15,402 nt of DNA. Source: Acetofilamentum sp. GTDB taxonomy: Bacteria; Bacteroidota; Bacteroidia; Bacteroidales; JAFGUD01. The stretch is from contig DYKL01000042.1 of assembly GCA_020722645.1 (NCBI GenBank), positions 1-15,402 on the forward strand, read 5' to 3'. Every line of letters starts with the position of its first letter. Positions within the stretch are counted from its first letter, which is position 1. Made by a program: the position numbers and the translations under genes. This document shows, one piece after another, positions 1-6,222 of the stretch. The notes under the pieces were generated by a model. That model was not told the DNA's origin, searched no databases, and worked only from the letters and a program-made list of their open reading frames with translations.

Positions 1-99
1 TTTCTTAGCTATCGCCTGTAAAACCTGAAAAGTTGTAAGTAAGTTCCGTTATAACTTTAGGGACCCTTACAGGGCAGGCTTTACAAACCCTAAGTATAA
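1..99. other. Non-coding DNA, unassigned, with a weak inverted repeat
   Basis: No gene can be supported here. Its base composition is less AT-rich than the DNA around 463-610. An imperfect inverted repeat is visible: GCCTGTAAAACCTG at 14-27 pairs with CAGGCTTTACAAAC at 75-88 (11 of 14 positions). The window edge cuts the left side, so this may be the end of a larger repeat or mobile element. It also lies just downstream of the minus-strand gene at 100-462. Confidence 0.25.
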
Positions 100-462
100 T
101 TAATCTTCGGTTTTGTTAATTAAATGATAACGTGCATATTTTTTTGCGATTGTTTCGCCCAATTGCCTTTGTAATCTTGTATGCGACCTAAAAAAAAGAA
201 CAAAATATAAACCTAACGGAATAATAAACCCACCAATTACAATCAATAAAGCGGCAATAAAATTTGTATTCATATTCGGAAATCCGCCTATGGTGTATAT
301 TGCTTTTTTGCGTGGAATTATGTAACATGCAGAAAGTTTATTCTTTTCTGCAATCAGTCTTTTCCCTGACAATTCCCAAAATCTTATTTTCGGAAATTCG
401 TTGACCAAATAATATTTTAAATTATCGTAATCTAATGAATTGGGTTTTATTCTAATTTTCAT
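100..462 (-). CDS. Small single-membrane-segment protein, function unknown
   Basis: A 120-residue protein that I do not recognise. Residues 1-65 form a charged, soluble-looking domain (MKIRIKPNSLDYDNLKYYL near the start). A strongly hydrophobic segment at about residues 68-91 ends in a short basic tail (RSHTRLQRQL, then KKYARYHL). One helix followed by a basic tail suggests an inner-membrane protein with most of its mass in the cytoplasm on the N-terminal side, but topology is inference. No signal peptide or catalytic motif is visible. The ATG start fits, with AT-rich DNA upstream and no clear Shine-Dalgarno sequence, as is usual in Bacteroidota. It appears to be transcribed alone. Ordinary codon use and a clean open frame make it a likely real gene. 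Confidence 0.7.
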   Translation of the reverse strand: MKIRIKPNSLDYDNLKYYLVNEFPKIRFWELSGKRLIAEKNKLSACYIIPRKKAIYTIGGFPNMNTNFIAALLIVIGGFIIPLGLYFVLFFRSHTRLQRQLGETIAKKYARYHLINKTED

Positions 463-610
463 ACTATTTGTGCTTTAGTCAATATTGATAACTTTTTGTT
501 ATTTTTTGAATTAATTTTAATAAATATAATACTTTTTATAGGGAAAAATAAAATTTATTAAAAATAAATATAATATTTTTTGCAAAAATACAAAAATTCG
601 TCAAAAAAAT
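463..610. other. AT-rich intergenic DNA
   Basis: Very AT-rich spacer between the 120-residue gene and the porin-like fragment. It presumably carries the promoter of the minus-strand gene. A TATTTTTG box on the minus strand (583-590) resembles the Bacteroidota -7 element, but no TTTG box lies at the right distance, so I do not call a promoter. Confidence 0.3.
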
Positions 611-916
611 CTATTTTTTAAAAACAACTTCTAATGCAAATTCAATTTTTTGTTGATTTATATATGTAATATCATCTTTTTGATAATACAAAATGAATAT
701 ATTTTTTAAAAAATGATAAGAAATACCACCGGTCAATGAATATTTAGGCTCATCTAAAAAGAAATTGTCATATCTGCCGAAAAAAGAAAAATCGGTTTTT
801 GGAATAAATATCTCGCTAAATAATGAATAACCGGAATTTTTTTGGGGTGTAAAATCGGTTTCGTAGTATTGTCCGGTGAAATTGCCGTTTCCGAAAAAAA
901 AATTGCCCTGAAAGAT
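611..916 (-). pseudogene. 3' fragment of an outer-membrane porin-like beta-barrel gene
   Basis: On the minus strand, 101 codons are open and end in a TAG at 611-613. An in-frame TAA at 917-919 closes the frame upstream, and no ATG lies inside, so this is not an intact gene. The translation looks like the end of an outer-membrane beta-barrel: alternating strands such as GYSLFSEIFIPKTDFSFFGR, a glycine-rich turn (SLTGGISYHFLKN), and a final strand EFALEVVFKK ending in alternating hydrophobic residues. The pattern of a strand, then FGRYD, then GGxSYHF, resembles the C-terminal strands of Bacteroidota porins of the phosphate-selective type, but the exact family is inference. The upstream half of the gene is missing; other DNA of opposite coding sense takes over at about position 917. 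Confidence 0.55.
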
Positions 917-1031
917 TTATTCTGTTGTTTTTATATGTCAAAAATCGACTCAACTATTATTTATTATGCCAAAACAGACGGTTCAGGAAATTTTAAAATA
1001 AACCTTAAATCCGCAAGTCTTTTCGTAAGTG

Positions 1032-1055
1032 GTTGCAGGTGAAAACACCTGCAAC
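1032..1055. repeat. Perfect 10-bp hairpin with AAAA loop inside the MITE-like element
   Basis: GTTGCAGGTG (1032-1041), loop AAAA, CACCTGCAAC (1046-1055). There is no T tract after it on either strand, so it does not look like an intrinsic terminator. The core CAGGTG recurs in the neighbouring palindrome. Confidence 0.75.
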
Positions 1056-1068
1056 ATGCAGTTTGCAC

Positions 1069-1106
1069 CAGTCAGGTGCCTGTACTGTAAGTATCTCACC
1101 TGACTG
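1069..1106. repeat. 10-bp inverted repeat inside the MITE-like element
   Basis: CAGTCAGGTG (1069-1078) and CACCTGACTG (1097-1106) are perfect complements around 18 nt. Together with the adjoining hairpin and the terminal repeats, a single strand of the element could fold into a branched structure. Confidence 0.7.
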
Positions 1107-1371
1107 AATTTCAGATATATAAGTATAGACATACGGATTTAAGGATAAATATTCCGAAAGGAATCTGGATATTGTACTTGTCAAAAGACTTTGAATTACA
1201 TAACTCTGACGCACTTGCAGTTCTTGAAGTATCAACGGATTGCGACAAATTTTTCAACTCAAATTATGGCGAAATAAATGTCTTTGCGGATTCGAGCGGA
1301 TATGTTTTTAATTATTCTTTGCAATGTGATCCCTGCGATCCGTACATCAATATGCGACCTTAATGTTAATG

Positions 1372-1869
1372 TTAATCTTTAATATCTGAAGGATTCAGAT
1401 GCATTTTTAATTTACAGCTCATAAGTTGCAAATCTGCCCAATTGTCTGTATCTACTGTGAATACTGCAATTGTGGCAGTTTTAAACTGTACATAATCATT
1501 ATTTTCGTTCAAATTAGTTGCAAGTATCTCCATTGTCGGATTGTGAGCTACAATCATAAGTTTTTCTATATTTGCATCTACTTGCCTTACTGCTTCAATA
1601 ATATCATTTTCATCGCCATAATAAAAATCAGAATTATAATCAATTTCATTTTGGTAACTGTTGTTTTCAGCGAATAAAATTGCTGTTTTTTTTGCTCTTT
1701 TGGCAGGCGATGAAATTATTAAATCAGGTATTATTCCGAGTTTTTTAAGTTGCTTTCCCATTAAATGTGCACTTTTATTGCCTCTTTCGTTCAAAGGTCT
1801 GTCAAAATCATCTAAACTACCGTCTGACCAGTCTGATTTTGCGTGTCGCATTAAAATTAGAGTCTTCAT
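1372..1869 (-). CDS. sixA: SixA-like histidine phosphatase family protein
   Basis: A 165-residue member of the histidine phosphatase (phosphoglycerate-mutase-like) superfamily, SixA type. These enzymes remove phosphate from phosphohistidine in phosphorelay or PTS proteins, or from small metabolites; the substrate cannot be told here. The N-terminal RHAK motif (Arg8, His9, the nucleophile) is followed by DFDRPLNERG, which is characteristic of SixA homologues. Arg58 (SSPAKRA) and His109 (VAHNPTME) complete the expected catalytic pocket, and the length is normal. No signal peptide, so cytoplasmic. The frame stays open upstream to 1995, but that extension overlaps the end of the protease gene and lacks homology features; the ATG at 1867-1869 puts MKTLILMRHAKSDW at the N-terminus as in the family. 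It starts 10 nt after the protease stop, so co-transcription is likely. Confidence 0.9.
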   Translation of the reverse strand: MKTLILMRHAKSDWSDGSLDDFDRPLNERGNKSAHLMGKQLKKLGIIPDLIISSPAKRAKKTAILFAENNSYQNEIDYNSDFYYGDENDIIEAVRQVDANIEKLMIVAHNPTMEILATNLNENNDYVQFKTATIAVFTVDTDNWADLQLMSCKLKMHLNPSDIKD

Positions 1870-1879
1870 TCTTGCATTT

Positions 1880-2938
1880 TTAAAGTTTTTCTTTAATATC
1901 TGCCGGTAAAACGTCTTTGTGAACGGTAATGGCAACTGTTTTGTATTTGATAAAAGTTTCGGAAATGTATATGTAGCCTTTGTATGTACCGACACTGCCC
2001 CAAGAATTTTTTACTTTGTAATATTTAGTTCCGTTTTCGTCTTTGTAAACTCCTACAATGTGCATCAAATGGTCAACTGTGGTTATATGTCTGTCATACA
2101 GATTCTGTCTGAATTCTTGCTCATCAATTTTTTTATCTTTATCTAATTTTTTAAGATCTACAATTCCGGTATAAGGCGAAAATTCTTTTTCAGAAACATC
2201 TCCGTCCCAATCAATTGTATAACCTTTTTCTAATGCGAGGTCAATTATACTCATCATTTTATCCAAAGGCACGTTAAAATATTCATCTAAATGCCAGTTA
2301 TACATATCTTCGAGCACAAACCACTGGTAAAAATTCTGATGATTGAACGATGTGATTTCTATATAATCTTCGGGTCGTATTTTCGTAATTTTTTCGTTAA
2401 ATGTCAAAGGAGTGTATTTTTTGCCATCAAAATCAAATTCTTTGGGTGGTGTTCCAATTGTATTGTTAAGAATTTTGATATATCCGTCAATCCAATCTGA
2501 ACTTATTGATTCTAAACCTACTACAGAATCAAGATATTTTTTCAGATTATCTTCCAAAAAAGAGTGATTTCTGCTTTTGAAAGGGAAAGCTTCTTCCGTA
2601 ACAATGCCATATTTTTTTATAACATTAAAAACATCGTGAGACTGACCGCCTTGTGTAAATGTTATGTTACCACGCATTCTGACAAACATTATTGCTTTGT
2701 TTACGTAGTTATAATAAACAACATAGTTTTCTGACAAGTTATATTCTTTATTTTGTATTCTTAACAACTCTGATTCCAAATACGATAAAGTCGCAAAACA
2801 CCAACAACAACCGGTTCTAGCCTGATCTTTTACAGATGTAACAGGATTTTCAACTATTTTTGTAAAATTTTCGGGTTGAGCGGTAATATTTTTAAAAGAA
2901 AATAATAAAATTATCAATAAAAAAATAATAGTTCTCAT
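1880..2938 (-). CDS. Secreted C1 family (papain-like, bleomycin-hydrolase type) cysteine peptidase
   Basis: A 352-residue papain-fold peptidase closest to the C1B (bleomycin hydrolase/aminopeptidase C) branch. Residues 1-20 form a Sec signal peptide ending ITA before Gln21, so it is exported to the periplasm or beyond, unlike cytoplasmic PepC. The oxyanion Gln39 and nucleophile Cys45 lie in VKDQARTGCCWCFAT. The catalytic His is probably His290 (DHLMHIVG, matching the HAM-type motif) and Asn311 lies in KNSWG, so the full Gln-Cys-His-Asn set is present. The cysteine cluster C44, C45, C47 around the nucleophile is worth noting. It is shorter than typical PepC (about 450 residues). No prodomain is evident. 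It starts 6 nt after the aminotransferase stop and precedes the phosphatase gene. Substrate unknown. Confidence 0.88.
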   Translation of the reverse strand: MRTIIFLLIILLFSFKNITAQPENFTKIVENPVTSVKDQARTGCCWCFATLSYLESELLRIQNKEYNLSENYVVYYNYVNKAIMFVRMRGNITFTQGGQSHDVFNVIKKYGIVTEEAFPFKSRNHSFLEDNLKKYLDSVVGLESISSDWIDGYIKILNNTIGTPPKEFDFDGKKYTPLTFNEKITKIRPEDYIEITSFNHQNFYQWFVLEDMYNWHLDEYFNVPLDKMMSIIDLALEKGYTIDWDGDVSEKEFSPYTGIVDLKKLDKDKKIDEQEFRQNLYDRHITTVDHLMHIVGVYKDENGTKYYKVKNSWGSVGTYKGYIYISETFIKYKTVAITVHKDVLPADIKEKL

Positions 2939-2944
2939 AATTTC

Positions 2945-4072
2945 TTATTTTTGAAAGAATAAAATAATTTTTTCAATTATAAAATCTTGAATTTCTTTGG
3001 TCATTTCAGTATGAATAGGCAAAGATAATACAGAGGAACATAATTTATAAGTATTTTCAAGGTTTCCTGAAATTTTGGAAATTGATTTGAATGCTTCCTG
3101 TTCGTTTAAAGGTAACGGATAATATATCATTGAAGGAATATCAAATTTAGCAAGATAACTTTGTAATTCATCTCTTCTGCCGTCTTCAACAATCAGAGTA
3201 TATTGATGAAAAACGTGAGTTGAATTTTTTGATAAAACCGGTGTTTTTATTCCTGATATTTTTTTAAGATGTTCGGAATAATACATTGCCGCATTAAAGC
3301 GTAAATTGCAATATTCATCAAGATATTTCAGTTTAACATCTAAAATAGCGGCTTGAATTGAATCTAATCGTGAATTTACGCCGATATAACGATGAAAATA
3401 TTTTTTATTCTGACCGTGATTAGCAATCATTCTTATTTTTTCGCCAAGTTCATCATTATTTGTAAATAATGCCCCGCCATCACCGTAACAACCAAGATTT
3501 TTTGAAGGGAAAAACGATGTACAGCCTATGTTTCCAATTGTTCCTGTTTTAAATCTCATTCCGTTGGCAAAAAAATAATCAGTTCCGACAGCCTGAGCAT
3601 TATCTTCTATTACATAAATGTTATGTTTTATTGCGATTGCCATAATTTTTTCCATTTCAGCGGATTGACCGAATAAATGAACCGGCACAATTGCTTTTGT
3701 TTTTTCGGTAATTGCTTGCTCAATTTCATCAATTTTAATGTTGAAAGTATCAGCTTCAACATCAACAAGGACAGGCGTAAGCCCAAGTAAACCAATAACT
3801 TCGGCAGTTGCAACATAAGTAAAAGCAGGAACAATAAGTTCATCTCCTGATTTCAAATCAAGGCTCATCAATGCAATTTGTAAGGCATCAGTACCATTAG
3901 CACACGGAATTACATATTTTACGTTCAAATAATCAGCCAGATTCTGTGCAAATTCCTTAACTATAGGACCGTTTATAAATGCACTTGTATCAATAACCTT
4001 CTGTATTTGAGCATCTACTTCATTTTTTATTTTTAAATATTGACTTTTCAGGTCAACCATTTGAATGTCCAT
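2945..4072 (-). CDS. DegT/DnrJ/EryC1/StrS family PLP-dependent sugar aminotransferase
   Basis: A 375-residue fold-type I PLP enzyme of the sugar aminotransferase family, which moves an amino group (usually from glutamate) onto a keto-sugar nucleotide for cell-surface polysaccharide. The N-terminus (MVDLKSQYLKIK) and NGTDALQIAL resemble WbpE/FdtB-like members. GTDA (60-63) is the phosphate-binding turn, EDNAQAVG (156-163) carries the Asp and Gln that contact the cofactor ring, and Lys191 in FFPSKNLGCYGDGG is the Schiff-base lysine. The RLDSIQAAIL motif further on is also typical. Length is standard. The exact sugar cannot be assigned, and no other sugar-nucleotide gene lies in the window, so this copy stands away from a visible polysaccharide cluster. 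It is the first gene of the minus-strand cluster, driven from a promoter facing sucD. Confidence 0.92.
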   Translation of the reverse strand: MDIQMVDLKSQYLKIKNEVDAQIQKVIDTSAFINGPIVKEFAQNLADYLNVKYVIPCANGTDALQIALMSLDLKSGDELIVPAFTYVATAEVIGLLGLTPVLVDVEADTFNIKIDEIEQAITEKTKAIVPVHLFGQSAEMEKIMAIAIKHNIYVIEDNAQAVGTDYFFANGMRFKTGTIGNIGCTSFFPSKNLGCYGDGGALFTNNDELGEKIRMIANHGQNKKYFHRYIGVNSRLDSIQAAILDVKLKYLDEYCNLRFNAAMYYSEHLKKISGIKTPVLSKNSTHVFHQYTLIVEDGRRDELQSYLAKFDIPSMIYYPLPLNEQEAFKSISKISGNLENTYKLCSSVLSLPIHTEMTKEIQDFIIEKIILFFQK

Positions 4073-4094
4073 AATTATCTTTTATTTTTTTTTT

Positions 4095-4126
4095 TTTGCA
4101 AAGATATAATTATTTTCATATATTTG
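4095..4126 (+). promoter_or_regulatory. Bacteroidota-type promoter of sucD
   Basis: A TTTG box (4095-4098) is followed after 20 nt by TATATTTG (4119-4126), matching the Bacteroidota consensus TTTG-N19-21-TAnnTTTG. Transcription would begin near 4133, about 38 nt before the sucD ATG. Confidence 0.7.
4099..4106 (-). promoter_or_regulatory. -7 element (TATCTTTG) of the aminotransferase operon
   Basis: On the minus strand TATCTTTG matches TAnnTTTG exactly and lies 26 nt upstream of the aminotransferase ATG. No good TTTG box is found 19-21 nt further upstream, so this promoter may be weaker or need an activator. The box overlaps the palindrome TTTGCAAA (4095-4102), which also contains the sucD -33 element. 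Confidence 0.5.
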
Positions 4127-4170
4127 TCCATATTTTAAATTAATGAATTTCAAAATATAAAATACTGTAA

Positions 4171-5049
4171 ATGAGCACATTAGTAAACAAAAATTCAAAA
4201 GTTATCGTTCAGGGATTTACCGGAAGCGAAGGAACTTTTCACGCAACTCAAATGATTGAGTATGGAACTAACGTTGTAGGTGGCGTAACACCTGGAAAAG
4301 GCGGCACAATGCACATAGACCGTCCTGTTTTCAACACAGTCGAAGATGCTGTAAAAGCTACATCTGCTGATGTTTCGATAATATTTGTACCACCTGCATT
4401 TGCTGCCGATGCAATTATGGAAGCCGCTGGTGCCGGAATAGGAGTAGTTGTTGCTATCAGCGAAGGAATTCCTGTTGCCGATATGGTAAAAGTCAAAGAC
4501 TATCTGAAAGACAAAAAAACACGTTTAATCGGTCCTAATTGTCCGGGAATTATCACTGCCGAAGAAGCAAAAGTTGGTATTATGCCGGGATTTATATTCA
4601 AAAAAGGTTGTATTGGAATTGTCTCACGTTCAGGCACTTTGACTTATGAGGCTGTTGATCAGGTATCAAAAGTAGGTTTGGGACAGACAACCGCAATAGG
4701 AATCGGCGGGGACCCGATTATCGGGACAACAACTCTTGATGCAATAAAACTTTTTATGGACGACCCTCAAACAAAAGGTATTGTTATGATAGGCGAAATC
4801 GGAGGTCCTATGGAAGTTGAAGCGGCTCGTTGGATTGCCGAACACGGCACTAAACCCGTTGTTGGGTTTATAGCCGGACAGACAGCACCTCCGGGCAGAA
4901 GAATGGGACACGCAGGTGCAATTATCGGTGGCTCGGAAGATACAGCAGAAGCAAAAATGAAAATTATGAAAGAATGCGGTATTAATGTTGTTGTTTCACC
5001 TGCTGAAATTGGAAGTACTATGCTGAAAGTTTTGAATATGCAGTTTTAA
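4171..5049 (+). CDS. sucD: Succinate--CoA ligase [ADP/GDP-forming] subunit alpha
   Basis: The 292-residue alpha subunit of succinyl-CoA synthetase, which with SucC interconverts succinyl-CoA and succinate while forming a nucleoside triphosphate in the TCA cycle; cytoplasmic. The N-terminal CoA-binding Rossmann domain begins VIVQGFTGSEGTFHATQMIE, followed by GGVTPGKGG. GPNCPGIITAEE (121-132) is the conserved central motif. His247 in GQTAPPGRRMGHAGAIIGG is the phosphorylated active-site residue, matching the position in characterised enzymes. Length is standard and the gene is intact. sucC is not adjacent, which is common in Bacteroidota. The leader between promoter and ATG is AT-rich without a Shine-Dalgarno sequence. 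It converges with the cREC-like gene, only 18 nt separating the two stops, and no clear hairpin terminator is visible. Confidence 0.97.
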   Translation: MSTLVNKNSKVIVQGFTGSEGTFHATQMIEYGTNVVGGVTPGKGGTMHIDRPVFNTVEDAVKATSADVSIIFVPPAFAADAIMEAAGAGIGVVVAISEGIPVADMVKVKDYLKDKKTRLIGPNCPGIITAEEAKVGIMPGFIFKKGCIGIVSRSGTLTYEAVDQVSKVGLGQTTAIGIGGDPIIGTTTLDAIKLFMDDPQTKGIVMIGEIGGPMEVEAARWIAEHGTKPVVGFIAGQTAPPGRRMGHAGAIIGGSEDTAEAKMKIMKECGINVVVSPAEIGSTMLKVLNMQF

Positions 5050-5067
5050 TAAAGTCTCTGCAATAAT

Positions 5068-5444
5068 TTAACTTTTCAACTGCGAATAAATATCTTTTAA
5101 ATTCCGAAGATTATTATATCCGCTTATATTTTGCGTATGAATCAGGATTTCAGGTAGTTTTAAATTGTTTTTATTACAATATAAAATCAACCATAAAAGA
5201 CAATGAAATCCTGTTTCTTCTTTTATTTTTTCGTATGGAATATTATCTGAAAACGAATATTGATAATGCTCTTCGGTCAAATCGTGATCGAAAGATATAA
5301 GTTCAGGCATCTCGTTTTTTTCGATATATTCTTTAAATTGTTTAAAATTTCTTACAATATGCCATGGTTCGTTCAAATATGATTGATTTTTATACAGAGA
5401 ATAAGCATTAGCAGGAACCCTGACATCATCTAAAAAAGTTTCAT
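5068..5444 (-). CDS. Small receiver-like (cREC-type) domain protein with an apparent 1-nt frameshift at its start
   Basis: The main frame encodes WHIVRNFKQFKEYI, LISFDHDLTEE and HTQNISGYNNLRNLKD, the pattern of small receiver-like domains annotated as cyclic-phosphate processing receiver (cREC) domains. That family starts with a FLDDVR-type acidic motif. Here the motif is present in the same frame (TFLDDVRVPANAYSLY) but lacks a start codon: an in-frame TAA at 5455-5457 lies upstream, and the only nearby ATG (5442-5444) is one base out of frame and meets TAG after four codons. One more T in the six-T run (5432-5437 on the plus strand as A) would give MKLFLDDVRVP in one frame of 125 residues. 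Alternatives: a real frameshift, a sequencing or assembly error, slippage on the homopolymer, or initiation at TTG 5374-5376, which yields 102 residues without the acidic motif. It starts 18 nt after the lipoprotein stop, so probably the same transcript. The FDHDL acids may be functional. Confidence 0.65.
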
Positions 5445-5462
5445 AATGCTTGATTTATTGAT

Positions 5463-6119
5463 TTAGCAACAATTTGTAAGAGGATTTCCGCATAGTTTAT
5501 CTTTTTCAATCCAACCTGTGTATTTTTTCCCTTCGTTTTCCCAAACTACCTGGACCCAGTCACCTTTTATGTCTTTAAGTTTTACAAAAGTTTCAAAGTT
5601 GATTGTTACTATAATGTTTTTTCCGTTTGGTTCATTTAGTAAATCATAAGCCTGACTGCCGTAGTTTCTTGTACCTAGTTCAATTACAGAGCCGTGAATC
5701 CATGCTTTTTTGTTGGGAATTTCATATTCGCTGTCATTTCCAAAACCGTAAATATAATCAACCAAAAACCAGCCGTACTGCACACCTGTTATGTTAATCA
5801 TATAATCGTCATTTTGAGGAAGTTTTAGAACGATTTCTCCGCCGGGAGTAGCTCTGACATTGGTAGGATTAACTTCGTCAGGGTCATTAATGTATGCTGA
5901 CAAAGATTCTTCTCTGAATGTATTTTCAGTAGTCTCTTTATTTTCGGTTGTTTCTGTTAATGTATCAATTTCATTAACTTCGTTATTTTCATAATCCTTA
6001 TTATCTTCAACTGAAACTACATTTGTCTGATTGTCTTTATTTTCAACATCATTTTTAGTTTCCTGTTTGCAGGAAAAAAGCATAAAAACTAAAAATAAAG
6101 TGTATAAACAGTTTCTCAT
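5463..6119 (-). CDS. Lipoprotein with SH3-like (bacterial SH3) domains
   Basis: A 218-residue predicted lipoprotein. The signal peptide (1-16) ends in the lipobox LFSC, with Cys17 the lipidated residue. Residues 18-75 are an acidic, low-complexity linker rich in Asn, Glu and Thr (for example NNEVNEIDTLTETTE), suited to reach away from the membrane. Residues about 85-145 look like a bacterial SH3 fold: NVRATPGGEIVLKL is the typical 'VR..PG..v..l' opening, with WFLVDYI and KAWIHGSVIEL as later strands. A second SH3-like unit occupies about 150-214, ending in WVQVVWENEGKKYTGWIEKD. The C-terminus NPLTNCC carries two cysteines. SH3-like domains often bind peptidoglycan or peptides, but the ligand here is unknown. 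It is followed closely by the cREC-like gene. Location at the inner or outer membrane cannot be decided. Confidence 0.82.
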   Translation of the reverse strand: MRNCLYTLFLVFMLFSCKQETKNDVENKDNQTNVVSVEDNKDYENNEVNEIDTLTETTENKETTENTFREESLSAYINDPDEVNPTNVRATPGGEIVLKLPQNDDYMINITGVQYGWFLVDYIYGFGNDSEYEIPNKKAWIHGSVIELGTRNYGSQAYDLLNEPNGKNIIVTINFETFVKLKDIKGDWVQVVWENEGKKYTGWIEKDKLCGNPLTNCC

Positions 6120-6222
6120 AGTTTTAATTATTTGTTGTTAAAATTTAGTTTTGTTATATAATTTGAGTAAATTTGTTTTATTCCGTAATATTGTGATAAC
6201 GTAAATACTAATTTTCAAATTA

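Larger units (their letters stand above)
1003..1144. mobile_element. MITE-like element, 142 bp, with terminal inverted repeats and 5-bp target duplication
   Basis: The ends are CCTTAAATCCGCAAGTC (1003-1019) and, read on the opposite strand, CCTTAAATCCGTATGTC (1128-1144): 15 of 17 bases match and the outer 11 are perfect. ATAAA lies directly outside each end (998-1002 and 1145-1149), as expected for a 5-bp target-site duplication. The interior holds two palindromes: a perfect 10-bp stem with AAAA loop (1032-1055) and a 10-bp stem CAGTCAGGTG/CACCTGACTG with an 18-nt loop (1069-1106). No transposase is encoded, so mobility would require an enzyme in trans. Excision in silico restores an open frame across the site, which supports insertion strongly. 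Confidence 0.7.
935..1363 (+). pseudogene. Small gene with carboxypeptidase-regulatory-like motif, split by a MITE-like insertion
   Basis: Two plus-strand pieces belong to one gene. The first (935-1002) encodes MSKIDSTIIYYAKTDGSGNF and KI. The second (from 1150) encodes N, IPKGIWILYLSKDFELHNSD and onward, ending with TAA at 1361-1363. A 142-bp element sits between them. Deleting the element and one of its ATAAA duplications joins codon ATA to AAT in frame, giving ...DGSGNFKINIPKGIWILYLS..., the typical turn-and-strand signature of a carboxypeptidase-regulatory-like (transthyretin-type) beta-sandwich. The restored protein from ATG 935 would have 93 residues and a cysteine-containing tail (QCDPCDPY). 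The frame is open further upstream to about 842, but there it runs antisense to the porin-like fragment, so the original 5' end is probably lost. Function unknown. Now interrupted: the first piece runs into TGA at 1040-1042, inside the insert. Confidence 0.6.

Noticed and set aside
583..590. TATTTTTG as the promoter of the 100-462 gene
   Set aside because: It matches the -7 box but has no -33 TTTG at 19-21 nt and lies about 120 nt from the ATG.
842..1042. Plus-strand open frame of 66 codons read as an intact gene
   Set aside because: It starts antisense to the porin-like fragment and ends inside the MITE-like element. Only its latter part belongs to the disrupted gene.
1032..1055. Intrinsic terminator
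   Set aside because: The stem is perfect but no T tract follows on either strand, and it belongs to the inserted element.
1005..1235. Minus-strand open frame across the MITE-like element
   Set aside because: It runs through the hairpins and both terminal repeats and has no protein-like pattern; it is a by-product of the insert.
1870..1995. N-terminal extension of the SixA-like protein from a GTG start
   Set aside because: It overlaps the end of the protease gene, and the family begins at the MKTLILMRHA-type motif.
4171..5049. Absence of sucC beside sucD as a sign of gene loss
   Set aside because: Separate sucC and sucD loci are common in Bacteroidota, and the protein is intact.
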